A DNA stretch of 13,169 bases from Verrucomicrobiota bacterium (GTDB lineage: Bacteria > Verrucomicrobiota > Verrucomicrobiia > Limisphaerales > UBA1096): assembly GCA_015658765.1 (NCBI GenBank), contig DQOE01000166.1, positions 1 to 13,169 on the forward strand. Reading direction: 5' to 3'. Numbering within the stretch: position 1 is the first letter of the stretch; every line of letters starts with the position of its first letter. This document shows, in pieces, positions 1-7,410 of the stretch. The notes under the pieces are model-generated. The model searched no databases. It was given only the letters and a program-made list of their open reading frames with translations, and was not told the DNA's origin. The translations under genes were made by a program, and so were the position numbers.

Positions 1-10
1 CGGTGTTCCC

Positions 11-790
11 TCACGATTCCCTCGGCTCGGATGGCAGATTTTCCGGGCATGTCAAAATCTCCGGCTCACCGTCGGTCACGAGGATGGTGTGCTCATAATG
101 AGCGGATGGCAACCCGTCCCGGGCAACCACCGTCCAGTCATCCTCCAGCACCTCGACGTGTCGTTGGCCAAGGTTGACCATCGGCTCGATGGCCAGGGTC
201 ATCCCCGGTTTCAAGACCGGGGAGCGACGGCTGCCATCATCAAAATTTGCTATTTGCGGGTCTTCGTGGACTTTTTTGCCCACGCCGTGCCCGACAAATT
301 CCCGTACGATGCTGTATCCGTTGGCCTCGACACAACTCTGGATCGCCCGTGAAATGTCCACGACCTTTTTTCCGGGCAGCGCTTGGCCAATCCCGTCGTA
401 CAGGGCTTTCTCGGTCACTTCCATCATCCGCTGCACAGCGGGGTCGCATCCGCCAACGGCCACCGTTGTGGCGTTGTCGCCAATGTAGCCATCGTAGCGC
501 ACCCCGACGTCGAGGCTGACGATGTCACCAAACTGCACGCACCGCCCGGAGGCCAAGCCGTGCACGACCTCCTCGTTAACGGAGATGCAAATCTGGCAGG
601 GATAATTCCGGTAGCCAAGGAAGGCGCTCTTGCCACCGTAGTGGCTGATGCGCTCCCCGGCATACTGGTCAATCTCCAGTGTGCTGATGCCCGGCTGGAC
701 AAAGGCGGCCGCTTCGCGCAGCACGGTCGAGGCAACCCCGCCGGCCAAACGCATGGCCGCTATCTCATGATCTTTCTTCAAGTGGATCAT
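11..790 (-). CDS. map: Methionine aminopeptidase, type I
   Basis: Cytosolic metalloprotease that removes the initiator methionine from new proteins. The 259-residue product has the complete pita-bread-fold metal site: D94 and D105 (in SLDVGVRYDGYIGDNATT), H168 (EFVGHGVG), E202 (LAIEPM) and E233 (HYEHTILVTDGEPE). The substrate-side histidines H77 (EEVVHG) and H175 are also present. There is no N-terminal zinc-finger extension, so it is the short type Ia form. I chose the ATG at 790 because GGAG lies 5 bases upstream. A GTG five codons earlier (805) keeps the frame open but would place that GGAG inside the gene. It follows secY as in many bacteria, without an intervening adk. The 100-bp gap to secY is the largest in the cluster and carries a palindrome. 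The stop is only 10 bases from the window edge, so the next gene downstream is not visible. Confidence 0.97.
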   Translation of the reverse strand: MIHLKKDHEIAAMRLAGGVASTVLREAAAFVQPGISTLEIDQYAGERISHYGGKSAFLGYRNYPCQICISVNEEVVHGLASGRCVQFGDIVSLDVGVRYDGYIGDNATTVAVGGCDPAVQRMMEVTEKALYDGIGQALPGKKVVDISRAIQSCVEANGYSIVREFVGHGVGKKVHEDPQIANFDDGSRRSPVLKPGMTLAIEPMVNLGQRHVEVLEDDWTVVARDGLPSAHYEHTILVTDGEPEILTCPENLPSEPRES

Positions 791-823
791 GTTGTCTCCG
801 GGCACCTTCGCACCCGATCCAGA

Positions 824-841
824 GCCAAGCCGCGGCTTGGC
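824..841. repeat. 18-bp perfect palindrome between secY and map
   Basis: GCCAAGCCGCGGCTTGGC reads identically on both strands with no spacer. It lies in the 100-bp secY-map gap, the only sizeable gap in the ribosomal cluster. It could be a binding site for a dimeric regulator, or a short RNA hairpin separating secY from map expression. No T-run follows in the direction of transcription, so a standard intrinsic terminator is unlikely. The function is unknown. Confidence 0.6.
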
Positions 842-890
842 CGGTTTCTATCAAGGAACAAACCGCTGGGGGCTTGTCTCACCACCAGCG

Positions 891-2354
891 TCAGAAGCGG
901 CCACGCACGCGGCCCTTCCGTAAAAATCCGTCGTAATGCCGCATCAAAAGATACGACTCCATCTGCCGCATGGTGTCGATCGTGACACCCACGGCAATTA
1001 AAATACTCGTCCCGCCAAAGAACTGGGTCACCTGGTACGGGATGCCTCGCCATTGCCCCAGCAGCATTGGGATGAGGGCGATGATAACCAGGAACGAGGC
1101 GCCGGCAAAAGTGATGCGGCTCATCGTCCTGTGCAAAAAGTCACTGGTCGCCTTGCCCGGCCGGATGCCGGGAATGTAGCCGCCGTTTTTCTTCAGGTTA
1201 TCGGCGATCTCAATCTCGTTGAACGTGGTCGCCACCCAGAAATAGGCGAAAAACATGATCATCATCCCGTAGGTGAAATAATAGAACGGATGCCCGGGTT
1301 GAAACCAAGCCGCCGCCCGGACAAAGAAGTCGCCGTACGAGCTCAAGGCGCTTAACACCATGCCGGGGAACATCAGGATGGCCTGGGCAAAAATCAGCGG
1401 CATCACGCCGGAGTAGTTGACGCGCAGCGGCATGAAGGAACTCCCGCCGGCGTACACCTTGCGGCCCACCGCGCGTTGCGCGTGCTGGACCGGCACTTTG
1501 CGCTGGGCTTGAGTCACCGCGACCACGCCGGCGACGACCGCCAGCAACAGGATCACAAGGAAAACTCCCTCAAAAATGTTTCGTCCCTCAGCAGCGCCGC
1601 TCCAAGAAAAATAGTCTGCGCCTCGACCAACCCACCCTGCGACCACGTTCATGTAATTGATGACTTGCGCCCCAAACATGTCCCAAATCATCGGCAACGC
1701 CCGTGGCAAATCCGCCACGATGCCGATCATGATCACAAGCGACACGCCATTCCCAATGCCCCGCTCGGTGATCTGCTCGCCCAGCCACATCAGCAGCAGC
1801 GTCCCGCAGGTGAGCGCCATCATGGTCTGTAAATGGTACCAAAAACCGGGGTCAAGAACCAAAGCGCCACCGGTCCAGCTTCCGCCAAACACCGTCGCGG
1901 GACTCAGCCAGCCAAGCGACATGACATAGCCCTGGCCAAGGCAGAGAAACAGCGTCATCACCCGGCCAATCTGCATGATCTTCACCCGGCCACCCTCCTC
2001 GCGTGAGAGGCGGGAGAGCCTGGGGATGATCGGGCTCATCAACTGCAGAATAATCGTGGCACTTATGTAGGGCATGATGCCCAGACCGCCAATGGAGCAC
2101 CGCTCCCAAGCGCCGCCGGTGAACATGCTGTACATGCCCATGAAACCAATCCCACCCTGGCTTTGCTTCTCGCGCAGTTGGTCGAAGTAGTTTTGCAACT
2201 CCACCCCGTCCAGCCCCGGAATGGGCACCCAAGCGATCAACCGGCAGACACCCAGCACGAGTAGCGTGAATATAATCCGCTCCTTCAGCTCCGGAATCTT
2301 GAAGCAATTCCGGAAGCCGGCAATCATGCGGGTTATGTGGTTGTCACTTGCCAT
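891..2354 (-). CDS. secY: Protein translocase subunit SecY
   Basis: Central channel of the Sec translocon in the inner membrane; it works with SecE, SecG, SecA and ribosomes to export or insert proteins. The 487-residue product has about ten hydrophobic segments, the first near residues 27-43. The plug/TM2 signature GGLGIMPYISATIILQL is at 89-105, and GEQITERGIGNGVSL at 192-206 and GGYIPGIRPG at 391-400 are both classic SecY motifs. The basic cytosolic C-terminus ends in KGRVRGRF. It is about 45 residues longer than E. coli SecY. Part of the excess is in the stretch after GIGNGVSL (about 225-262), which is rich in Trp and Gly and is probably an extended loop. It lies 33 bp after rplO and is presumably co-transcribed. 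No clear Shine-Dalgarno precedes the ATG; the start is supported by length and the family-like N-terminus. Confidence 0.98.
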   Translation of the reverse strand: MASDNHITRMIAGFRNCFKIPELKERIIFTLLVLGVCRLIAWVPIPGLDGVELQNYFDQLREKQSQGGIGFMGMYSMFTGGAWERCSIGGLGIMPYISATIILQLMSPIIPRLSRLSREEGGRVKIMQIGRVMTLFLCLGQGYVMSLGWLSPATVFGGSWTGGALVLDPGFWYHLQTMMALTCGTLLLMWLGEQITERGIGNGVSLVIMIGIVADLPRALPMIWDMFGAQVINYMNVVAGWVGRGADYFSWSGAAEGRNIFEGVFLVILLLAVVAGVVAVTQAQRKVPVQHAQRAVGRKVYAGGSSFMPLRVNYSGVMPLIFAQAILMFPGMVLSALSSYGDFFVRAAAWFQPGHPFYYFTYGMMIMFFAYFWVATTFNEIEIADNLKKNGGYIPGIRPGKATSDFLHRTMSRITFAGASFLVIIALIPMLLGQWRGIPYQVTQFFGGTSILIAVGVTIDTMRQMESYLLMRHYDGFLRKGRVRGRF

Positions 2355-2387
2355 GGATTGTTTTTATCGAGCGATCAGATATTAAAA

Positions 2388-2864
2388 CTATTTCCGGGAA
2401 GATGCCGCGGTGCCCTTGGTTGCCTCCTCGCAGGAGCCTCCCTTTTCCTCGATTGCTGCCTTGGCGCCTGCACTGAAGGCGGCCGCACAGACGGTCAACT
2501 TTTTTTCCAGTTTGCCACGGGCGAGAATCTTGACCCCATCGCCGCGGCCGTTGACCAGGCCGACCTTGCGAAGCTCTGCCTCATCCACCCGCGCGCCTTC
2601 CTCAAACTGGTTGAGGCTGTCGAGGTTGACCGGGATGTAAATGGTGGCAAAACGCTTGTTGTTGAACCCCCGCTTGGGCAGACGGCGGGCCAGCGGCAAC
2701 TGGCCACCCTCAAAACCGGGCCGGGTGGATGAGCCGGAACGCGAGCCCTGGCCCTTTTGGCCGCGGGTGCTGGTGTGACCTCCCCGGCCACTGCCTGGGC
2801 CGCGACCAATCCGCTTGCGGCGGTGCTTGGATCCGGAGGCTGGTTTTAAATCGTGCAGTCGCAT
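2388..2864 (-). CDS. rplO: 50S ribosomal protein L15
   Basis: Late-assembly protein of the large subunit. The family-typical N-terminus [22 protein letters not shown] is followed by the glycine- and arginine-rich segment [21 protein letters not shown] and the [18 protein letters not shown] motif, all diagnostic of L15. The product is 158 residues, slightly longer than usual, with a Ser/Thr/Lys-rich C-terminal tail containing two glutamate pairs. The ATG at 2864 is chosen because it gives the standard MRLHDL start; a longer open frame begins ten codons upstream inside the rpsE stop region. Only 16 bp separate it from rpsE, so rpmD (L30), usually found here, is absent. Confidence 0.97.
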   Translation of the reverse strand: MRLHDLKPASGSKHRRKRIGRGPGSGRGGHTSTRGQKGQGSRSGSSTRPGFEGGQLPLARRLPKRGFNNKRFATIYIPVNLDSLNQFEEGARVDEAELRKVGLVNGRGDGVKILARGKLEKKLTVCAAAFSAGAKAAIEEKGGSCEEATKGTAASSRK

Positions 2865-2880
2865 GTCTCGTTTATGGTTT

Positions 2881-3723
2881 TTATTCCGCGGCAACAGCCG
2901 GTTCTTCCGCGGCCACCGGCTCGGCGGCGGCGGGTTCCTCGGCGGCGGGTGCTTCAGGCTCCGGTACGTTTTTGCCCCGGGCTTTCATGACTTCGTTTCG
3001 GTCGCGCAACTCCAACAGGCCGCCGAGCGTGGCCTTGGCCAGGTTCACGGGGTTGTTCGAGCCAAGCGACTTGCTCAACATGTTGCGCACGCCGGCCAGC
3101 TCGCAGACGGCCCGAACGGTCTTGCCGGCGATGATGCCGGTACCGGTGGAGGCCGGGCGGAGCAGCACCTTGGCTCCGTCGTATCGGCTGAGGACTTCGT
3201 GCGGGATGGTGGTGTCACGGAGAACCACGTTCACCATTTGTGTGCGGGCATTTTCGCTGGCCTTGCGAATGCAATCGGCGACCTGGTTGGCTTTCCCCTG
3301 CCCCATGCCAACCTTGCCTTTTTTGTCGCCCACAATCACCACTGCACTGAAGCCGAACCGGCGACCGCCCTTGACCACCTTGGCCGAACGGTTGATGCAA
3401 AGCACTTTCTCGGAGAAGCCGTCATCCGGCTTGTCGTTCCCGCCGAAACGGCCGCGTTGGCCACCGCCGCCCTGGCGCTGGCCGGGGCCTCCGAAACGAC
3501 CGCCACCGCCACCCTGACGCTGGCCGGGGCCTCCGAAACGGCCGCCGCCGCCCTGGCGCTGGCCGGGGCCTCCGAAACGGCCACCGCCGCCCTGCCCTTG
3601 GCCCGCGCCTTTTGTGGCTGGTTTCGCCTCGGCGGGTTTTGCCTCGGCCGGTTTCGCCTCGGCCGGGGCCTGCGGTGCCTCGGCGGAGGGAGCGTTCTCG
3701 TTTTGGTTGGGTTCTTCTGCCAC
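2881..3723 (-). CDS. rpsE: 30S ribosomal protein S5 with long repeat-rich N-terminal extension
   Basis: Small-subunit protein involved in translational accuracy and mRNA unwinding at the entry channel. The core (about residues 101-250) is canonical: a double-stranded RNA-binding fold beginning [32 protein letters not shown], then [15 protein letters not shown] and the C-terminal signature [14 protein letters not shown]. The 280-residue product is much longer than the usual ~165. Residues 1-100 form an extra domain: an acidic/Pro start, AEAKP repeats (21-35), then Gly/Arg/Gln repeats of the type [13 protein letters not shown] (44-93). Residues 252-280 form an acidic Pro/Ala/Glu tail. The start is a GTG at 3723, five bases after an AAGGA that overlaps the rplR stop. 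The frame stays open upstream through rplR, but there is no reason to extend it. Confidence 0.95.
   Translation of the reverse strand: MAEEPNQNENAPSAEAPQAPAEAKPAEAKPAEAKPATKGAGQGQGGGGRFGGPGQRQGGGGRFGGPGQRQGGGGGRFGGPGQRQGGGGQRGRFGGNDKPDDGFSEKVLCINRSAKVVKGGRRFGFSAVVIVGDKKGKVGMGQGKANQVADCIRKASENARTQMVNVVLRDTTIPHEVLSRYDGAKVLLRPASTGTGIIAGKTVRAVCELAGVRNMLSKSLGSNNPVNLAKATLGGLLELRDRNEVMKARGKNVPEPEAPAAEEPAAAEPVAAEEPAVAAE
3445..3594 (-). repeat. Gly/Arg/Gln-rich tandem repeats in rpsE
   Basis: Imperfect tandem repeats with units of about 39-48 bp encode [17 protein letters not shown] blocks (residues 44-93 of S5). On the plus strand each unit begins with a CCGAAACG core and most end in GCTGGCCGGGGCCT. 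Unit lengths differ in multiples of three, so the reading frame is kept. The encoded sequence resembles the RGG/FGG low-complexity regions of RNA-binding proteins. Confidence 0.9.
3619..3663 (-). repeat. 15-bp tandem repeat encoding AEAKP in rpsE
   Basis: Three consecutive near-identical 15-bp units encode AEAKP at residues 21-35 of the S5 extension. The Lys/Glu/Pro/Ala composition suggests an extended, flexible linker ahead of the Gly/Arg block. Confidence 0.85.
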
Positions 3724-3728
3724 GGTTG

Positions 3729-3733
3729 TCCTT
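3729..3733 (-). promoter_or_regulatory. Shine-Dalgarno supporting the GTG start of rpsE
   Basis: AAGGA on the minus strand overlaps the rplR stop codon and sits 5 bases before the GTG at 3723. This supports translation of the full repeat-bearing S5 from that GTG and suggests coupling to rplR. Confidence 0.65.
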
Positions 3734-4088
3734 ATAGTTTCAATCCTGCTTCGCGGGCCGCTTCGGCCAAGGCCTTGACTTTCCCGTGAAAACGGGCGCC
3801 GCTGCGGTCGAACACGGCTGTCTCGATGCCGGCCGACTTGGCCGCCTCGCCCGCCAGTTTGCCGATCTCGACCGCACCGGCCGCGTTGGCGGCCAGGCCG
3901 TTGGCCGACTTGGCCCGGGTGGATACGGAGGCAATCGTGTTGCCCGCATCGTCGTCGATGAACTGGACGTAGATGTTCTTGTTGGTGAAACGCACGCTCA
4001 TGCGGGGACGCTCGACGGTGCCCACAATTTTTTTGCGGATGCGCCACCGGCGGCGTTTCATTAAATCACGTTTTTTATCAGCTCTCAT
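3732..4088 (-). CDS. rplR: 50S ribosomal protein L18
   Basis: Binds 5S rRNA and anchors it to the large subunit together with L5. The 118-residue product has the typical pattern: basic N-terminus KKRDLMKRRRWRIRKKI, then ERPRMSVRFTNKNIYVQFIDDDAGNTIASVST and the C-terminal VFDRSGARFHGKVKALAEAAREAGL. The ATG at 4088 is chosen because AGGTGA lies just upstream, within GCAGGTGAA; an upstream in-frame start would add eleven non-conserved residues. It lies 36 bp after rplF and 8 bp before rpsE. Confidence 0.97.
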   Translation of the reverse strand: MRADKKRDLMKRRRWRIRKKIVGTVERPRMSVRFTNKNIYVQFIDDDAGNTIASVSTRAKSANGLAANAAGAVEIGKLAGEAAKSAGIETAVFDRSGARFHGKVKALAEAAREAGLKL

Positions 4089-4124
4089 TTCACCTGCCCC
4101 GGCTGAACCGCGGCGTCTCAAAAA

Positions 4125-4661
4125 TTATTGTACCGTTTTGCCTTCCTTGCGGCGGACGCGCTCGTCGGCGTATTTCACGCCCTTGCCCTTGTACGGCTCC
4201 ACGGGGTAGAACCCGCGCAACTCGGCAGCCACCAAGCCAACCTTCTGCTTGTCGGGCCCCTCGATGGTGACGTTGGTGTCCTTGTCCACGGTTACTTTCA
4301 CCTGGTCGGGCAAATCGTACTTGATGGGATGTGAGTAACCGAGGTTCATGGTGACGGTGTTGCCGTTGACCAGTGCCTTGAAGCCAACCCCGTTGATCTC
4401 GAGTTTCTTGACGTATCCCTCGGACACGCCCACCACCATGTTGTTGAGCAGCGAGCGGCCCAGGCCGTGCATCGCCCGGGCTTCCCGGTCATCCCCGTCG
4501 CGAGCCACCGTCAGCATGTTTCCCTCCTGGGAAACGCTCGTGCGGCCGGGCATGTCCATCTCCAGCTTGCCCTTGGGGCCCTCCACCGCGACGTGATTGT
4601 CGGCGATGGCCACCTTGACCTTGTCCGGCACCTCTATCAATTTGCTCCCAACTCGTGACAT
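4125..4661 (-). CDS. rplF: 50S ribosomal protein L6
   Basis: Large-subunit protein near the GTPase-associated centre and sarcin-ricin loop. The 178-residue product begins MSRVGSKLIEVPDKVKVAI and has the two repeated L6 folds. The C-terminal signature GPDKQKVGLVAAELRGFYPVEPYKGKGV (E. coli-type GxDKQxVGQxAAxxR) is followed by KYADERVRRKEGKTVQ. Its length is normal for the family and no insertion is seen. It sits 14 bp after rpsH in the standard spc order. Confidence 0.98.
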   Translation of the reverse strand: MSRVGSKLIEVPDKVKVAIADNHVAVEGPKGKLEMDMPGRTSVSQEGNMLTVARDGDDREARAMHGLGRSLLNNMVVGVSEGYVKKLEINGVGFKALVNGNTVTMNLGYSHPIKYDLPDQVKVTVDKDTNVTIEGPDKQKVGLVAAELRGFYPVEPYKGKGVKYADERVRRKEGKTVQ

Positions 4662-4675
4662 CTTTTTTCGTTCTG

Positions 4676-5059
4676 TTACCAGACCTTGAACAGCAGTTCT
4701 CCGCCGAGGTTTTTGCGGCGTGCATCGTGCCCGCTCATGAGGCCCTGCGGGGTGCTCACCACGGCAATGCCCATGCCGCCCAGCACGAGCGGAATGTCAT
4801 TGGCCGAGGTGTAGTGGCGCAACCCGGGTTTGCTGATCCGTTGCAGCCCGGTGATGATACCCTTGCGACCCTGAAACTTGAGTTGGATGCGGATGTTCCG
4901 CTTGACGTCGCCCTCGACGTTGAACGATTCCAAGTACCCCTCGTCCTTGAGGATTCTCACGGCGCTCTCCTTGATGGTGGAGTGCGGCACGGAAATCTCC
5001 GGCTTCAACGCCAGGTTGGCATTGCGGATACAGGTTAATAAATCAGCGATTGGATCCAT
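4676..5059 (-). CDS. rpsH: 30S ribosomal protein S8
   Basis: Primary 16S rRNA-binding protein that nucleates the platform of the small subunit; in E. coli it also represses the spc operon by binding its mRNA. The 127-residue product starts MDPIADLLTCIRNA and ends with the diagnostic IAVVSTPQGLMSGHDARRKNLGGELLFKVW. An AAGGAC overlaps the rpsN stop region about seven bases before the ATG. Whether the S8 regulatory target exists here was not established from the sequence. Confidence 0.98.
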   Translation of the reverse strand: MDPIADLLTCIRNANLALKPEISVPHSTIKESAVRILKDEGYLESFNVEGDVKRNIRIQLKFQGRKGIITGLQRISKPGLRHYTSANDIPLVLGGMGIAVVSTPQGLMSGHDARRKNLGGELLFKVW

Positions 5060-5069
5060 ATGTATGTCC

Positions 5070-5339
5070 TTACCAGCTGCTCTTGGTCACACCGGGGATC
5101 ATCCCCGACCGGGCCAATTCCCGAAAAGTCAGGCGGGACACGCGGAACTTGCGGAGGAACCCATGGCGCCGGCCGGTGACCTCGCAACGGTTGACCAGCC
5201 GCACCGGGCTGGCGTCACGCGGCAGCTTGGCCAAGGCCTCGTAGTCGCCGCTGGCCTTTAACTCGGCCCGCTTGGCCGCATACTTGGCCACTGTCTTGGC
5301 CTTGCGCTTGTTTCGCTCCATCCAGGCTTTTTTTGCCAT
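5070..5339 (-). CDS. rpsN: 30S ribosomal protein S14, zinc-free form
   Basis: Small-subunit head protein needed for late assembly. The 89-residue product ([20 protein letters not shown]... [15 protein letters not shown]) is the long form. Only one cysteine is present in the region where zinc-ribbon S14 proteins have two CxxC pairs, so it is the zinc-independent (C-minus) type. The ATG at 5339 is preceded by GGAAGAT directly after the rplE stop. An open frame from 5378 would overlap rplE and adds no conserved residues. It keeps the canonical position between rplE and rpsH. Confidence 0.97.
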   Translation of the reverse strand: MAKKAWMERNKRKAKTVAKYAAKRAELKASGDYEALAKLPRDASPVRLVNRCEVTGRRHGFLRKFRVSRLTFRELARSGMIPGVTKSSW

Positions 5340-5346
5340 ATCTTCC

Positions 5347-5895
5347 CTATTTACGGTTGCCGTCGAACGGCATTCCAAATTCCTTCAACAATTCGTAGGC
5401 GTCGTCATCGTTCTTGGCGGTGGTGACGATGGTGATATCCATTCCCTGCGTGTGCTTGACCTTGTCCACGTCAATCTCGGGAAAGATGGACTGGTCATCG
5501 ATGCCGACGGAGAAATTGCCAAACCCGTCAAAGCCCTTCGAGTTGATCCCGCGAAAATCCCGAATCCGGGGCAGCGCGGTGGCAATGAGCCGATCCAAAA
5601 ACTCGTACATCGTCTGCCGGCGAAGCGTCACGCGACACCCGGTGGTCATGCCCTGGCGCAACTTGAAGTTGGCAACGCTGACCTTGGCCTTGTTCAACGT
5701 GGGCTTCCGACCGGTGATGGTGGTCATGTCTTTCAGCGCGTCGCCGAGAACCTCTTTGCCCAGTTCCGGGCTGACGCCCATATGCACCACGATCTTGTCG
5801 ATCTTGGGCACCTGGTGAATGTTCCCGTACTTGTCCAGGCCCCGGAGCTTGGTACGGATCTCATCCTGATATTTTTCCTGTAATCTGGGGATCAT
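5347..5895 (-). CDS. rplE: 50S ribosomal protein L5
   Basis: Binds 5S rRNA in the central protuberance and contacts P-site tRNA. The 182-residue product has [12 protein letters not shown] at the start, then the family motifs [41 protein letters not shown] and [26 protein letters not shown]. Its length is typical. Its ATG overlaps the rplX stop in an ATGA arrangement, which implies translational coupling to L24. Confidence 0.98.
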   Translation of the reverse strand: MIPRLQEKYQDEIRTKLRGLDKYGNIHQVPKIDKIVVHMGVSPELGKEVLGDALKDMTTITGRKPTLNKAKVSVANFKLRQGMTTGCRVTLRRQTMYEFLDRLIATALPRIRDFRGINSKGFDGFGNFSVGIDDQSIFPEIDVDKVKHTQGMDITIVTTAKNDDDAYELLKEFGMPFDGNRK

Positions 5896-6245
5896 TCTTC
5901 AGTTTCAGCCTTGTCGTCGGCCTTGTCGTCGGCCTTGTCGTCGGCCTTGTCGTCGGCCTTGTCGTCGGCCTCTTCGGTTGCAACGGCCTCCTTGACCGTC
6001 CGGTTTCGCAGATAGCGATCCTCGCGCATCACGTTGGACCAGTGGAGGGTTCCCTCGCGCTCGGCGATTTCACCCTGCGGTTGGTCCTGATTTTTGCGGA
6101 TGTGCTTCTTGACCATGCTCAGTCCCTCGACGACCACACGCTCGCTCGAAGTCAGGACATCGATCACCTTGCCGCTCGCCCCCCTGTCCTCTCCGGACAG
6201 GATGTAAACTGTGTCTCCCTTTTTAAAGTGCCGCTTGTTGCCCAT
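5892..6245 (-). CDS. rplX: 50S ribosomal protein L24 with repetitive ADDK tail
   Basis: Assembly-initiating protein that lies beside the peptide exit tunnel. The N-terminal KOW domain is clear (HFKKGDTVYILSGEDRGASGKVIDV), followed by the L24-typical VEGLSMVKKHIRKNQDQPQGEI and EGTLHWSNVM. After about residue 85 the protein departs from the usual end and finishes with five ADDK units and AETEE, giving 117 residues. The start codon directly abuts the rplN stop (TAAATG), and a perfect GGAGGT lies 7 bases upstream inside the rplN 3' end. The stop overlaps rplE by 4 bp. Confidence 0.97.
   Translation of the reverse strand: MGNKRHFKKGDTVYILSGEDRGASGKVIDVLTSSERVVVEGLSMVKKHIRKNQDQPQGEIAEREGTLHWSNVMREDRYLRNRTVKEAVATEEADDKADDKADDKADDKADDKAETEE
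5908..5967 (-). repeat. Five exact 12-bp repeats encoding ADDK in rplX
   Basis: The plus-strand unit GCCTTGTCGTCG is repeated five times without a mismatch, followed by a partial GCC. It encodes the ADDK tail of L24 (residues 93-112). Perfect identity at the DNA level points to recent slippage expansion, and copy number may vary between strains without frameshifting. Confidence 0.95.
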
Positions 6246-6611
6246 TTAAATTACCTCCGGCGCCAACGAGACGATTTTCATGAATTTCTTTACCCGCAAC
6301 TCACGGGCCACCGGGCCGAAAATACGTGTGCCGCGCGGGTTGCCATCCTCGTCAATGATCACGATGGCGTTGGAGTCAAACTTCAGCACGGAGCCGTCGG
6401 GGCGGCGGATGGGCGACTTGGTGCGAACCACCACGGCGTTGACCACCTCGCCTTTTTTCACGTTGCCATCCGGGGTTGCCTCACGGACGTGGGCCTTGAT
6501 CACGTCGCCCACGGAAGCGGTGTCCTTGCGGATGCCCAGCACTCCGATTGCCCAAGCCTTTTTGGCCCCGGAGTTGTCGGCTACATTTAATCTGGATCTT
6601 AGCTGTAACAT
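6246..6611 (-). CDS. rplN: 50S ribosomal protein L14
   Basis: Large-subunit protein at the subunit interface. The 121-residue product matches the family from end to end: [18 protein letters not shown], the signature [60 protein letters not shown] and a terminal [11 protein letters not shown] purine-rich AAGGCGGAA immediately precedes the ATG. Its 3' end also provides the Shine-Dalgarno of rplX. Confidence 0.98.
   Translation of the reverse strand: MLQLRSRLNVADNSGAKKAWAIGVLGIRKDTASVGDVIKAHVREATPDGNVKKGEVVNAVVVRTKSPIRRPDGSVLKFDSNAIVIIDEDGNPRGTRIFGPVARELRVKKFMKIVSLAPEVI
6253..6258 (-). promoter_or_regulatory. Perfect Shine-Dalgarno for rplX
   Basis: GGAGGT on the minus strand, 7 bases before the rplX ATG and inside the last codons of rplN. 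It is the strongest ribosome-binding site in the cluster and shows that the organism uses the usual anti-Shine-Dalgarno, although several neighbours lack one. Confidence 0.85.
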
Positions 6612-6635
6612 TTCCGCCTTGTCTTTCCTGCTGCC

Positions 6636-6953
6636 CTAAGCAGCTGCTTCCGCCTCCTTGGCTGCCATGGCCAGCTCGCCGCTCTTCACGATTCTGACGA
6701 GCCTCCAGCGCTTGGTCTTGGAGATCGGCCGGGTTTCCATAATCTCAACAAGATCGCCCACTTGGGCCTCGTTTTTCTCATCGTGCGTATGAAACTTGCT
6801 GAACTTGGTGATGATTTTTTTGTAGAGCGGATGCGCGATCCGCCGGGAAATTTTCACAACGACCGTCTTGTCCATGTTGGAGGAGACGACCACGCCCTCC
6901 CGAACTTTCCGGTGGCTGTTGCGTGCTGAAGTTGTTGTTTCTGTCTCGGTCAT
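6636..6953 (-). CDS. rpsQ: 30S ribosomal protein S17
   Basis: Primary 16S rRNA-binding protein of the small-subunit body, with an OB fold. The core [43 protein letters not shown] and [24 protein letters not shown] is diagnostic. The 105-residue product has a Thr/Glu-rich N-terminal addition of about a dozen residues and an Ala/Glu-rich C-terminal tail, both modest. AGAAGG at the rpmC stop lies directly upstream of the ATG and supports this start. Confidence 0.97.
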   Translation of the reverse strand: MTETETTTSARNSHRKVREGVVVSSNMDKTVVVKISRRIAHPLYKKIITKFSKFHTHDEKNEAQVGDLVEIMETRPISKTKRWRLVRIVKSGELAMAAKEAEAAA

Positions 6954-6960
6954 TGCCTTC

Positions 6961-7395
6961 TTAATTTGTTGCCGCTTCCTTCTTGACGAGTCCCACGGCC
7001 TTTTCCCTGCCCTTGGCCTGGATTAGTTCCGCCATTTCCCTGTTGGTCAGGCGGGCTTTATTCTTGTTGAACACGGCTCCTCCAACCTTCAGCACATCCT
7101 TGCGACTCAAGCCGCGCTTGGCCAAGCCGAGCAGTGCTGCGGCCACGCCGTCCACTGTAAAATCCTTCACCCCTTCCAGCGCCGTTGCCAAGTTCTCCAG
7201 CGCGTCCTTCCGGCCAATCTGCGTGACTCGCGTTTCGATGCGGGCGATGTCACGCCGCAACTCACGCAGGCGGATCGGTTTCTCCAGTTGGCTGGTGGCT
7301 TTCTGAACCTTGAGGTTGAACAATTCCCTCCGGAGGTCACGGCCCTGGGCCGCCAACTCAACTGTTGTCTTATCACTGATCTCCGAAATATTCAT
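6961..7395 (-). CDS. rpmC: 50S ribosomal protein L29 with long C-terminal extension
   Basis: L29 is a small two-helix protein at the rim of the peptide exit tunnel and contributes to the docking area for targeting factors. Residues 1-66 fit the family ([44 protein letters not shown]). The usual length is 60-75 residues, but this product has 144. Residues 67-144 are a continuous extra domain with a hydrophobic stretch ([12 protein letters not shown]), a basic KRGLSRKD and a Lys-rich end; I do not recognise it. It keeps the normal position between rplP and rpsQ, so it is not a fusion with a neighbour. The frame is uninterrupted and I see no second start that would make a separate gene. Confidence 0.93.
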   Translation of the reverse strand: MNISEISDKTTVELAAQGRDLRRELFNLKVQKATSQLEKPIRLRELRRDIARIETRVTQIGRKDALENLATALEGVKDFTVDGVAAALLGLAKRGLSRKDVLKVGGAVFNKNKARLTNREMAELIQAKGREKAVGLVKKEAATN

Positions 7396-7410
7396 CCTGC
7401 TACTTTCACT

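Noticed and set aside
787..1053. Small minus-strand open frame between secY and map
   Set aside because: It overlaps the secY 3' end in another frame, has no Shine-Dalgarno and no recognisable product.
2815..3789. 324-residue open frame on the plus strand with Ala/Thr/Leu-rich repeats
   Set aside because: It is the antisense of rpsE; its repeats are the complement of the Gly/Arg repeats of S5, which are supported by a conserved ribosomal core in the other strand.
3724..4047. Extension of rpsE upstream into rplR
   Set aside because: The frame is open by chance over rplR, which is a conserved gene in another frame. The GTG with AAGGA at 3723 is the better start.
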